A stretch of DNA of 64,000 nt, from contig JAACJM010000144.1 in the NCBI GenBank assembly GCA_013368315.1, positions 150,470-214,469 of the forward strand, given 5' to 3'. Shown piece by piece: positions 11,320 to 21,860 of this stretch; the first letter of the stretch is position 1; each line of letters starts with the position of its first letter. The notes beneath the pieces are model-generated. The model worked only from the letters and a program-made list of their open reading frames with translations, made no database searches and was not told the DNA's origin. Both the position numbers and the translations under genes were made by a program. This stretch comes from Tetrapyrgos nigripes (lineage: Eukaryota; Basidiomycota; Agaricomycetes; Agaricales; Campanellaceae).

Positions 11320-14300
11320 CTAAATCTTCGTTGCCTGCAGGTGTTTCTTGTGGAATGCAGTGATTTTCCGTTTCGCATTTTTGAGGTTTGGAGCTGGCTC
11401 CCATGGATTGTGGCTGTCATCATACCCCTTCCACTTGACAAGGTATTCCATTCGCCTCCATCGTACTCTGCTATCCAGAAGAGTGTCCACTTCATATTCA
11501 GGCTCGTCCTCCCCTTCGAGGTATACTGGCTCTGGCTCTTCAGGTAAGAGTCCGTTCACCATATTACCCTTGTAGGGGTACAGTTTGTCAACATGGAATA
11601 CCGGATGTAGGTGACTCAGGGATTTGGGAAGGTCTAATTGATAGTCTAAGTTGCGTATGGGCCTAGCTGTCGGTCACCCAACTTGTCGCTCGAGAGCTTT
11701 AAGTCGATGTCCTCGGCACTAAGCCAGACGTAGTCCCCAACCTTAAACTGATGTCCCTTTCGCTTCCCTCTCTCGTACCCTTCCTTCATGCGCTGTTTAG
11801 CCAGATGTAGCGCTGCCCCTGCATCTTTCCTAACCTCTCTTAGAATCTTTAGACGGTCTTCTACATCTGGTATGCCTGTACGACGGCCTACTGGTATGTT
11901 GAACAGGGGGAGGTAGCCATAGGTCACTTCAAAGGGGGCCATGTTGTGCACGGAGTGTGTACGGGAGTTCAGAACAAATTCGGCCATAGGAAGGTGTTCT
12001 ACCCAGTCATCCTGTCTATAGTTTGTGTAGAGACATAGGTATTTCTTGACTTCCTGGTTTGCTCGTTCCATCTGTCCATTTGTCTGGGGTTGGTAACCCG
12101 AGGAGAGGCTTGACTTGATCCCGAGTCGGTCCAAGAGAGAGTGCATGGCTTGGGCTGCGAACTGTGGGCCACGATCTGACACGAAACGGAGTGGAAGACT
12201 GTGTAGGCGGAAGATTTGCGACTTCAGCAGCAGTGATATTAGACGTACAGGGAAGGGTGTGGACTTGTTTCCCGTAGAGGTCCGTGCAAACCAGGATCGC
12301 GTCGTAACCTTGTGAAGACGGTAACTGTGTAATGAGATCGATTCCAACTTCTTCCCAGAGTCCCAGGGGAACATCCAATGGTTGGATTACGGCTCATGGA
12401 TGACGCTGTAGCTTCTTCCTGGCGCATTGATCGCATCCTTCCATGTACTTTTCTACAAAGGAGCGGATAGTGGGCCACCAGAAGTGCGAGGTTACCAAGT
12501 TGAGTGTCCCATGTAGCCCTGGATGTCCCACTGATGGCTTGTCGTGACACTGTTCTACTATTGCCTTCCACAGCTCTTCATCTGGAGGGACATAGACTCG
12601 TCCCCTGTGGTATACTAACCCGTTATCCTCTTCCCATTCCGGTAAGCCATTTGCAAGTCGCTGCAACCCCTCCTTCAGCTGTTCCAGTCCCTTTAGCACT
12701 TCCACTTCTCTTCCCAGTGCCTGCCAAATTCGTTCCTCTAGGGGATTGACCAGCGTAGTAGCTGCAAGCTTTACGAAGTGTTCGGGTCTGAGTACTGTAG
12801 TCTCCAAATTGTCTTCTCAGTCAGTTACTTGGTGGGGGTGTAAGCGGGAGAGAGCGTCTGCTTGGGTATTTGCTCTACCGGGACGGTGGACTAACTGGAA
12901 GTCAAAGCATGATAGCCAGAGGGCCCATCTCGCTTGTCATCGGCTAAGGTCTTGTGCAGTTCGCCAGAACTCCAGATTGGAGTGGTCTGTGATGATCTCA
13001 AAGGACTGTGGTAATCCTTTCAGGAAGCTTCACCAGTCCTTCAGTGCTTCAATGATAGCCAGCATCTCTCAGTTATAGATTTCGTAGTTTCGTTCTGCTG
13101 GCTGCATGGACACTGAACGGAATGCCACCGGATGCCAGAGACCGTCTTTGAGCATCTGGATCTGAGCTCTGCCTGTTGCAAAACCTGAAGCGTCTACTTC
13201 AACACGGGTGGGGCGATCCAGTGACCAGAGTGTAAGGATAGGGGCAGATGTGAAGGCTGTTCAGAGGGAGTCAAAGGCCTCCTGCTGGTGAGTTCCCCAG
13301 TTAAACAAGATGTCTTTACGTGTGAGATCGTTCAGGGGTCGGGCTGTTTTAGCGAAGTTTTCTATGAATCGTTGGTAGAAGTTTGCGAAGCCCAGGAATG
13401 CTTGAACATCTCAGACATTGCGGGGAACTGGCCAGTGATGTACTGCTTCTACCTTCACTGGATCCATACTGACTTGCCCTTCCTGGATAATCAACCCGAG
13501 ATACTCTATCTCTTCCCGTTCAAACTCGCATTTCTCTGGCCTCAGATACAGGTCGTTCTTCTTTAGCCTGGCTAACACTTCCCGAACCACTCCTCGATGT
13601 TCTTCCAGGGTTCCACTGAAGATCAGAATATCGTCCAGGTAAACTGCTACTTTTCCCGCTGCAATCAGGTCTGAGAAGATAGAGTTCATGAGTCCTTGAA
13701 ACGTAGCGGGTGAGTTCATTAACCCGAAGAACATGACGGTGGGTTCAAAAAGCCCTCGGTTCGTCGCAAACACTGCCTTCCATTCATCTCCCTTCTTGAT
13801 CCAAACATTGTTATATCCCCATCGTACATCAAACTTGGTGAAGTACTTGGCTCCTTGCAGACGACTGACTATGTCCACGACGAGGGGTAGGGGATAGCGG
13901 TTCTTAATGGTGTACTCGTTTAGATGTCGGTAATCTTGGATAAATCGCAGTTTCCCGTCTTTCTTCTTGATGAAGAAGACTGGAGAGGACAGGGGAGATT
14001 TGGATGGTCGGATGTAGTCTTTGCGGATGTTCTCTTCCAAGAATCGGTCGAGCTCCTGCTGTTCGTTGATAGACATCAGGTAGATTTTGGTGCGCAGGGT
14101 GGCAGGTGCTCCCGGTACCAGGTCAATAGCATGGTCCCAGGGTTTGTATGCAGGGAGGCATTCTGACTCGGCTTCAGAGAAAACCTGAGCGTAATCTCGA
14201 TATTGAGGAGGTACTATCTCCTCAAACGACTGTTTCAGCTTCGCTCGATTTGCCTCTTCTGCTAACTGTTGCGAGTAAGTGAACCCTGCCGCACACCAGA

Positions 14301-15048
14301 CTTCCTCTCCGGTGTCGGCAATGATCCCTGCTTTCTTCCAGGAGCGCCTCATGCGCCAGTTAGCTTGAATGCGATAGACTGGGGGTTCCTCTTCTTCCTG
14401 TTCTGTTACCGGATCTGGGGTCTGGTCTGTGGGGGTACGTGTTTCCTGCAGGATAGACTGGGTCGATTCTGATTCTGTACCTTCAAGGATAATGTTTCCT
14501 TTTGGAGTGGGTCCCAGACTAGAGGCCACGAATTGATCCTGGTCGGGAGTCTCTTCTACCGATGGGGGTGACGCTCTGGGAATTTGCAATCGACCACTCA
14601 TCCAGTCAATCTGTGGGTTCACTTTGCGTAGCCAGGGAAGACCCAGAATGACGTCTTCTCCACCTAAGTCCGTTACCAGAAAGTCTAACCATGTCTCCTG
14701 TCTGTCTACCGTCATCGCCAGTCGGCAAAACCGATCTATGCGCCCTGCTCGGTTAAGGGTGCCGTCGACGTTGTAGACGTCTAGGGATTTGCAGAGAGGA
14801 TGCGTTTGGATTCGGTGTTGCTTTACAAATGACTGTCCCAGGAACAGGCCTGTAGCTCCACTGTCAACCATCGCCACTACCACTGTTTCGTTCTGTCTTC
14901 CTCGGAGTTTCACACGTATACGGAAGTGAGAAGCATCGGATTCTATTTCAGAGATATTGGATATAGTACATGAGGGAATAGAATCGTACGAGGAACAGGA
15001 AAACATGTGGGTAGTTAAGGGTGTTTGCGTCGTAGCGGGAACGGACAC
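11320..15048 (-). pseudogene. Gypsy Pol: protease, RT, RNase H, integrase, chromodomain
   Basis: The protease has DSGATG (Asp near residue 62) and a DVILGLPWL block. RT has the LPLRIF-class QDYRHLNEYT region and active site YLDD at bases 13,631-13,642. RNase H shows EIYN-EML. Integrase has the zinc finger (GHPG...CDQC), a core with WEEVGID and SDRGPQF, and GYxPQTNGQMERANQ. The last ~60 residues form a chromodomain ([32 protein letters not shown]), which in this class binds methylated histone H3. In-frame TGA stops end at 13,411, 13,261, 13,069, 13,030, 12,937, 12,817 and 12,394, and a frameshift lies near 12,210. The reading frame has no ATG at its start (GTG at 15,048; first ATG about 15,006), which fits expression as a Gag-Pol fusion. 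Confidence 0.92.
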
Positions 15049-15053
15049 CCGTT

Positions 15054-16226
15054 TTAAAAACCCGGCTGGGCAGCGATGTTATGTAGTAGAGCAGTTTGGT
15101 CAGCAATGGACTTTTGCAAGGCACTAAGCACGGATGAGGATTCGGCAGCTGAAGAAGCAGTGATAGTAGTAGTGGGGGTAGGGGCAGGGGTAGGAGTCGG
15201 CAGATCATCTGAGAAGAGACTAAAGGTGTCGCTGATGGTAGCGGCCACACATTGTTGACCTCGGCCCCCTCCTCTAGGTCGTCCCATATATTGGTCCTGA
15301 CAGACTGAGGAGTGGTGACCTATCCTCTCACAATAGTCACACTTATCGTGTCCATGGCTCCCATCTTGTTTCAGGTGGTCCCTGGAACCGCAGCCGTAAC
15401 AGCGCCCTTGCATCGCCTTCTGATAGTCCACAAAGTTGCGCCCGTTACCCTGGGGATGCTCGGTACGAGATGTGTCTACATCCATGGCATTAGGGTCCTG
15501 TGCAGAGGAGAATTTGGAGAAGAAAGTGGTAGGGCCAGTGATAGGTTTCCCCAGGAACTCAGCCAGGGTTTGCTTGACGTGGAGCGCTCTGTTAATCAAC
15601 TCGTCCAGGTTCTTGGGGGCCTCCTTCTGGCCTAGCTCCACATTTGCCAATGGGAGCAGTAGGTCCTTATGAAGGTGCTTCTGGAACTTGTACTGAAGGT
15701 CCTTGTCTGAGAACCCGGTCTTTTCTGCCCACTGTTTAAAAACCTGAGAGAACTCCAAAACTGTCTTATCTCCCTGCTTCAGCACCTCAAGCTTGTTCTG
15801 CGCCAACTGCTGTTCGTTTGCTACTCCAAACCAAACTTTTAGTGCATGGGTGAAGTTATCCCAGTTCCCTTCCCAGGGGAAGACTGCTCCAGCTTCTTCT
15901 GCTCGGACTCTGCTGATATGACGGGCATATTCTGCGGCCCATTCTGCAGCAGGTCCCTCCATCATGAGAAGCACTTCAGCAATACACTTCTGTGGATCGA
16001 GTTTCCCGTTATTGAGTTTGAGCCGTTTCTGTTCTCCGGCCCAGAGGATGAAGAGAGATAGGAATGAGTCGAGTTTAGCGGGTTCGCCCTTGAACGGGGC
16101 AGGTTTGGGAGTTTTATCCGAAGACTCATGGACGGGTCTGTTGACTAGGCTGGTAATTGCCTGTTGCAGTCGGTTCTGGTTGTTAACCAGAGCCTGTAGG
16201 AGGTTTTCGAGAGCAGTGGAGGACAT
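15054..16226 (-). CDS. Gypsy Gag (capsid and nucleocapsid)
   Basis: 390 residues, intact. An N-terminal helical region with a Leu/Gln-rich start (NLLQALVNNQNRLQQ) leads to a retrotransposon gag domain (~50-230, with FILWAGEQK, AAEWAAEYARH and FKQWAEKTG). A nucleocapsid tail follows with two zinc-finger-like units: the second (CDYC...H...C) is a perfect CX2CX4HX4C knuckle, while the first lacks its last Cys. The tail is Ser/Thr/Pro-rich. It is the only undamaged reading frame of the element. The gag stop TAA (15,054-15,056) directly follows a possible frameshift heptamer. Confidence 0.9.
   Translation of the reverse strand: MSSTALENLLQALVNNQNRLQQAITSLVNRPVHESSDKTPKPAPFKGEPAKLDSFLSLFILWAGEQKRLKLNNGKLDPQKCIAEVLLMMEGPAAEWAAEYARHISRVRAEEAGAVFPWEGNWDNFTHALKVWFGVANEQQLAQNKLEVLKQGDKTVLEFSQVFKQWAEKTGFSDKDLQYKFQKHLHKDLLLPLANVELGQKEAPKNLDELINRALHVKQTLAEFLGKPITGPTTFFSKFSSAQDPNAMDVDTSRTEHPQGNGRNFVDYQKAMQGRCYGCGSRDHLKQDGSHGHDKCDYCERIGHHSSVCQDQYMGRPRGGGRGQQCVAATISDTFSLFSDDLPTPTPAPTPTTTITASSAAESSSVLSALQKSIADQTALLHNIAAQPGF
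15057..15063 (-). promoter_or_regulatory. Candidate -1 ribosomal frameshift site, G GGT TTT
   Basis: Read in the gag frame, the last sense codons are GGT TTT, preceded by G and followed by TAA. This fits the X XXY YYZ rule for -1 slippage. The pol frame is exactly -1 to gag and is open through this site. No downstream pseudoknot was tested. Confidence 0.5.
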
Positions 16227-16764
16227 GTCGATGTCGGTGACTGGGGAATTAATGGGACTGAGCAGGGCTGATGCAAGAGGGGATAAAATGGGTATGAGGG
16301 TAGGACTGGGGCAGGCTGTTGGTATGGCTGAGGATGGAATGGGGGATGCAGGGGCAGAGGACTGGAGGGCTCAGGGTTGGCAATGAAGATTGGACGGAAA
16401 GTGCGGCGAGTGGGGATAACGAGATGGCTATCTCCTGATTCGTCTACAAAGAGTGCAAGACTGGGAAGCGGGTTGTTATAGGCGTGTAGGCAAGGCTGTG
16501 TTTCACAGTCCCAGTATTCTTCAAGGCGGTGGTGGTGGCAGTCAGTGCGATTGTAGATGTCAAAGCCGTGCAGGTAGCTTGAACAATCAGGATCTGGTTC
16601 AGGGGAGAGCTGGGGTGATGTGGCTGGAGACAAGGGTGCAGATGCAGATGCAGAGGATTCAGAAACAGAGGACGGTGCAGCGTATCTCCCAGACGTGGTG
16701 AGAACAGTACCTGCAAGGACGACCTATACAGAGGCCGCTGGTGCAGTGAGGGATCTTGACCTAA
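16227..16764 (-). other. Leader of the gypsy element
   Basis: About 540 bases between the 5' LTR and the gag ATG. Open frames here are short and without motifs. No standard TGG-type primer site was recognised next to the LTR. Confidence 0.55.
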
Positions 16765-17163
16765 TGTCACAAAGAGGCAAGTGCTTAGATAGCGATAACG
16801 AGGAGCTACAGGCTCGACCTGGCTAACAGACAGCAGTGAGTACTGAAACTACAGTGCCTATCAGTAAAGGTGAAAGAACTAGTAAAAAGGGGAATACACA
16901 CCTGGTCCCAACGACGAAGAGGTCAAGATGGGGAACCAGGTGTCAGGACAGGGTTTATATATGTAAAGGTAAAGCTGTAAAGTAAAGCTGTCACGGAAGC
17001 TGTAAAGAGAGCTGTAAAAGAAGCTGTATCAGAGAAATGAAAGGTCCGGTGTGTAGCATGTGGAACATGAGTCATATGGTGTAAAGGTCTGAGGAATGGT
17101 ATGGAGATCCGAGGATGCGGAGATAAGAGGAAATAAATAGTACCAAATATAGACTTCATGACA
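16765..17163 (-). repeat. 5' LTR of gypsy element (element sense)
   Basis: 399 bases. TG...CA ends, and followed on the plus strand by the GGACT duplication at 17,164-17,168. Confidence 0.93.
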
Positions 17164-17720
17164 GGACTGGCGATTAGACTAATATTTCTGTTTTCTTATG
17201 TACCTTTTAGCAGACATTAAAAAGAAATGTAGAACTGTAAAGTAGTAGCTGCAAGTAGTATAAAAGGACTAGGTATTTCTCGTAGTTACTCAAGCCACGT
17301 ACTGTAGAGTATCAGTCATCTCACTAGCGCTAGCTGTAGAGACTGCGAAACACAGACTATGCTTCTACCAAATTTACCTCACTCACATCGAGTATAAACA
17401 TAGTGTGTGGATCAATAGTGTTGAATCAAATTTGTTGGTTTTTGTGTGTTACCTTTTTGTGTGTGTCCTCAGACTTGTGAAACTGGTTATAAGGCATTTG
17501 GGCCTACAAATTGTGAATTGAAACTGTTGGTTATATCTTTGTGGACTTGTTATAGTCTTTGTGTGTGTTTGACTTGTGTGCATTCGTGCAAAACCCTACC
17601 AAAACCCCAAGTAAACTGTTGAGTATTCTGACTACTTGGAATGCTCGCACTTTACAAATTTGTATAAAAGTCTTTAAGTTAGTGTTTGTTCTACACTTAC
17701 GCAAAAGACACCTATTACTG
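17164..17720 (+). repeat. Repeat X, right part
   Basis: Starts with the second GGACT, then continues the alignment with the inverted copy to the ACACCTATTACTG end. Contains a TATA-type block, AGTATAAAAGGACTAG (about 17,258-17,273), followed by a GT-rich stretch. Many positions that are CG in the other copy are CA or TG here. Confidence 0.65.
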
Positions 17721-17797
17721 AGTCAGCTGTATTCGATGGATAAGGAGATAAGTTCCCAGGGTTCTCTTGAGAATAAGACTTGTCCTATAAATAGGAC

Positions 17798-18397
17798 TCA
17801 CTGATCAGTGGTTGACTCTAGAAGTGTTAGTGGTGTTGTCAGGGAGTACATGATGCAGTGGGAGGTGTTGGGCAAAAAGGTTTTCTTGATTTTTTTGGTA
17901 GGGGGAGAGGGAGTAGACCTTGAGGGACGACAACTGGGAATATGCTTCTTGGGTGAAGAAAGAGGGTCTAGGTGTAACAAATCTGATTTGCTGGAGTTGC
18001 TCTCAATTGGTGAAGTAATTCTGGCAGTCTTGAATGGAGCAACAGGTACCTGGGAGGTCAAAAATCATAAACTGAATTGCACAGGAGCCTATCCAATACA
18101 TACACTGCTTTTGTGACACAGCTTCTTGTGAGGAGTTAGATTAGGAAGCTTATATCTCAGAGCAGATATATCCTCATCACTATCTTCTGGTAGTCGCTTC
18201 TACAAATGAACGGACTTTGGAGAGGTATATTGACAATCAAGTAATGGGCTTACCTGCTGAACAGCATTGGGGTTGGCAGTATGAAAAGGATTCTGATGAT
18301 GATGTATGTTCTCTTCACTTGATAGAAAACCATTCAAATCAGAATCATTGTACTTGTCAGAGGTGTCATTTTCATTGCCAGTAGCTGCTGAAAACAT
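17798..18397 (-). CDS. Hypothetical protein, three exons (163 aa)
   Basis: Predicted exons are 18,254-18,397, 18,104-18,199 and 17,798-18,049, with two 54-nt introns (GTAAGC...TGTAG and GTATGT...CCCAG), all in phase 0. The ATG and TGA are both clean. The exon codons count exactly to 48, 32 and 83 plus stop. The protein is polar and Ser/Asp/Lys/Pro-rich (DTSDKYNDSD, RSTPSPPTKKIKK) with no signal peptide, membrane segment or known domain, so it is probably disordered or nuclear; that is inference. It lies between repeat X and a tandem array and could be part of a larger transposon. Confidence 0.5.
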
Positions 18398-18589
18398 GGA
18401 GGTGGACGTGGGTGTAGAAACAAGGAAGAGGAAGTGACACTATTGGCCTAACTGACCCAATGGCCTGTGATTATTGCACCTGAAAGGGGTAAAACCTAAG
18501 GAATAATCAGAAAAAATGGAAAAAAATGAGACTTACTGCCAAGCCTCGTGTACCACTAAGCTCTATGGAGAATGTTATGCCTGGGCCTG

Positions 18590-19625
18590 GTTGCAGACCT
18601 TAGAATGTGGGATCTGTAGAGTGAAAGAATAAAGGAGATAGATAGGCTAGATTGCATTGAGATACATCATAGAGCTCCCACACATAGCTGTAGCTCACTA
18701 TGAACAAGACTGTGGCCTAGTTTCATTCTGGTGTACCACCAAGCTCAAAAAAAAGCGATAAATATCTAATAAAGCATCATATGCAAATGATAATAATCAG
18801 AGTTTGACTGTCTGTTGAGGAATGAAAAAAGAACGAGACGTACAAAGGTGCAATACAGGCTGTAAAAGTGGTTCCCATGATCAGCGCAGGAAAGGTATTT
18901 TGGCTGATCCCACCTAAACAGTGGTTGAGTCAGAGCATATGTGAGTGGTTGGAGGCACCAAAAACTGAGTGTTGGATCTATAAGGTGAAAGAGCAAAGGA
19001 CATAGATAGGTGTGGTTGCGTTGAGATAGAGCTCCCCTGCACAGGTATAGCTCACTATATACAAGACTGTGACCTATCTTTGTTCTGGTGTACCACTAAG
19101 CTCAAAAGAAGTGATATATATCAAATAGAGCATCATATGCATATGATAATAGTGAAAATTTGACCATCTGTTGAGGAATGAAAAAAGAACAAGACGTACA
19201 AAGGTGCAATATGCACTGTAAAGGTTGTTCCCATGCAGGAGTGATCACACCCAGTGGTTGAATCAGAATATATGAGAGCCACTGGGTTGAATCAGCATGG
19301 TTACAGACCTCAGAAATCAGGTGTCAGATCTATAAGGTGAAAGAGTAAGGGAGATAGATAGGTGTGGTTGTGTTGAGATAGAGCTCCCACACACAGGTGT
19401 AGCTTACTATATACAAGACCGTGGCCTACCTTTGTTCTGGTGTAGTACTAAGCTCTAAAAAGGTGATAAATATTGAATAAAGCATCATATGCAAATGATA
19501 ATAATCAGAGTTTGACTGTCTGTTGAGGAATGAAAAAGGAACAAGAAGTACAAAGGTGCAATGCAGGCTGTAAAAGTGGTTCCCATGATCAGTGCAGGAG
19601 AGGTATTTTGGCTATTTTTGGCTGA
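18590..19625. repeat. Tandem array, about 2.9 units of 350-365 bp
   Basis: Shared landmarks recur at regular spacing. GATCTRTARRGTGAAAGA is near 18,610, 18,975 and 19,328; GTGTACCACTAAGCTC-type blocks are near 18,731, 19,089 and 19,441; CATCATATGCA.ATGATAAT recurs in each unit. Units differ by scattered substitutions and one deletion, so the array is old. The open frame at 18,766-18,996 (minus) is not conserved between units and is not taken as a gene. Confidence 0.75.
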
Positions 19626-20948
19626 TATCATGCACTAGATATCAAGTCTATTATAGCATCTCTTCAGGGAATTATTTTTTGCACAATCTCTACATATTAG
19701 GCTTAAGTATAGACCTAAAAGCTAATGAGTTTACTGACAGTAACACCCTTTCCAGAAGCCATAAATGTCTGGAGATTGTGGAATGAGACACATCTGACAA
19801 GAATGTCATCATAGCTGAGACCATGTCAGCAGAACATGTCAGCAAATTAGATGAAATCAAATGAATATGGGTCTTGATCTTCAATAAATACCAGGTGTTC
19901 ACTCTAAATTTCTATGGGTGCATAATAAAAGTGCACTTTGGACAGCATACATTCCAGCTCAGAGAGGGATGTTTCTGCATCCATTATATGCCCAAGTGCT
20001 CTACTAAAATATAATGTAGTTGCACAGACATGAATACAGACTGTGGATGCAATGTGAGTGGACATCAAACATCAAAAAAAATCAAGTCCTGGGGACCAAA
20101 TTCCAGTCAGAAATGTATTATAAGTTCAGTGTGTTCAGACGCGTCCATTAAATTTCACAATTTGCTGGACTGCGGATTGAACCTGCAGTCTGGTCCACAA
20201 AATTCTTGAACTTTGAACTGGACTTTCCGTCCAGTCCAGTCAAGTTCAGTTTGGACCAAAGTCCAGGACTGAACTTTCCTTTCACTAGAAGAGAGACTCA
20301 CCTGGGGATGAAATCAAAAACCAATTGACAATTGACAAAACTGCCCAGAAGATAGGATGTTTTGGCAACAAGGTAACAGCAAGGATGAACGGTGATACAG
20401 AACTAATGCATTGCAGACAGTGTTCTACCAAAGGAAGCCCTTTTAAGCTTTAAGGCTTAAATACCCTTAAATTTAAGACTTAAAATTTTCTGAGTGAGAT
20501 CTTTGAGGCTTAGTAAATGGGCTTAAGGCCCAGGGTAATAATGATAGTCAAGCGAGTTGCAAGGTAGATAGATAGAATACACAGCAGGTCCTCTAAAGAA
20601 TGGCTGGGTGTAGGTGTTGCATAGCCAGCCACAGTATACACCTACATCTACTACTTATTCTAAGATCTAGCACATCAGCCAGCATCATGGTAGTCTCAGA
20701 CCAGTTGGCAGATTTAAGAATTTATGACTTCCAGTCCAAATATTGAGGCATCATACTATGTTTACGCTTCCTTAAACATATGTATGTAGCAAAGAGATCC
20801 ACTGTAGGGTAGATATCATGAATTTGGAATGGGATTAAATAAGGCCAAGGTACAGAGTCAAGAATGATGGTCAAGTGAGTTGCAAGCAAGGCCAGCTGGT
20901 AGAGAGACCAAAAATTGTACTATAAGTCACTAAATATTCGAGTCTGTT
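19626..20948. other. CpG-poor noncoding stretch
   Basis: No gene supported. At 20,140-20,285 TGGAC/GTCCA motifs are packed in both orientations (for example GGACTTTCCGTCCAGTCCAG), giving several small palindromes. At 20,448-20,500 there is a TTAAG/CTTAA-rich patch. Two related blocks around TCAAGYGAGTTGCAAG (20,548 and 20,872) show a local duplication. Confidence 0.45.
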
Positions 20949-21400
20949 GTGAAGCCACCTCACTCTATGTCTACTGCCAAAAATCCCCTCTGGGCTTATT
21001 TTCATGAAGGACCACTGCAAAACTCTGTTCATCACATAGCCTGGTGTAAAGTGCGTGTTTCCCATCATGAAGACAAGGGTGCAGCCATGCTGGAGGAGGG
21101 AATAAGACATGATGACGAGGCAACCAAGTTGGAGAAAATAAAAGCTGCTTTCGACGCTGGTGAGTAACACTTATGTATAATGCATGTAGCATCAAGTGAC
21201 CATTTTGCCTTCTGTAGCATGTGCATTAGCTGGAAGTGTTCAGGGTGAAAAGAAATGTGTCGTCACGCACATCCTGGGCTCAAAGAAAAACAATCCGTGT
21301 CCCTACAGTTGAAGCTGTGCTCATGGAGGCTCTTGCAGATGCTGAGGAAAATGGAAGACTTGATAATGGTGCTATAGAGATAGATTCAGATGAAGAATAG
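20949..21400 (+). pseudogene. Remnant of a BED-finger (hAT-type) transposase N-terminus
   Basis: The frame from 20,949 gives NPLWAYFHEGPLQN, then HIAWCK, the layout of a BED zinc finger start as in fungal hAT transposases, although the second Cys is Arg (CKVR). An intron-like GTGAGT...CTGTAG (about 21,162-21,217) leads to VTHILGSK, also typical of these proteins. A frame change follows, then an acidic tail ending in DSDEE and stop near 21,400. No catalytic part is present. Confidence 0.5.
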
Positions 21401-21423
21401 GTAGGCTAGAATACAGTAATACC

Positions 21424-21860
21424 TGTTGAACTGGTGCATCATTGTATGCAGCCATCAACCATCAAAGATGTTGTCTGGTGTGCAGCATGACTGCAGCACA
21501 TCAACATCTATCACTAATTGATAGATTGATCATATGTAGTTCTAGGTAGTCATGGTAATTGTAGAACATGACCTCTTCCATATCTATATGAATAGATACA
21601 GCTCAGTGAGAAGGAAGAGTCAATGCTAAATATATTCATACCTATACAAATAGATACAGCTATAGGTATACATGAGCAATAGAAATACTTGAGAGACATA
21701 ATTACTAACCTCAGCAAGAAGGAAGAGTCAATGCTGAGGTTACTGTGGCTATGATTCATTATTTAACATATGGAGACAAATGAGGAAGCAGTACACAGAT
21801 GAGATCCAGATTGCCACATGAGAGAACAAAAAAGGAATGAAATGAAATACAAAATCCTAC
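21424..21860 (-). repeat. Probable copia LTR (second family, minus orientation)
   Basis: TGTTGAACTGG...TACA, followed directly by CTCCCCTTCAAG, which on the minus strand is a copia-type polypurine tract. RNase H coding in the same orientation begins just to the right. Its TGCAGCCATCAAC stretch also occurs at the start of the 1.2-kb copia LTR. Confidence 0.5.

Larger units (their letters stand above)
10885..17163 (-). mobile_element. Chromodomain Ty3/gypsy retrotransposon (chromovirus)
   Basis: A 6.28-kb element reading on the minus strand. It has two LTRs of 398 and 399 bases (TGTCAC...TGACA), a perfect 5-bp target duplication GGACT, gag, then pol in the order protease, reverse transcriptase, RNase H, integrase, chromodomain. 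The LTRs differ at only six bases plus one indel, so the insertion is fairly recent. Pol nevertheless carries seven in-frame TGA stops and one frameshift. The element sits inside repeat X, which fits the known preference of chromodomain elements for heterochromatin. Confidence 0.95.

Noticed and set aside
11304..11575. Several overlapping ORFs around 11.3-11.6 kb on both strands
   Set aside because: They are shadows of the chromodomain reading frame at the end of pol.
18766..18996. ORF of 76 codons on the minus strand
   Set aside because: It lies in the tandem array, and equivalent positions in the other units are not open.
18590..19625. CRISPR-like regular repeats
   Set aside because: Units are ~355 bp, contiguous and diverged, with no short repeat-spacer pattern, and the DNA is fungal.
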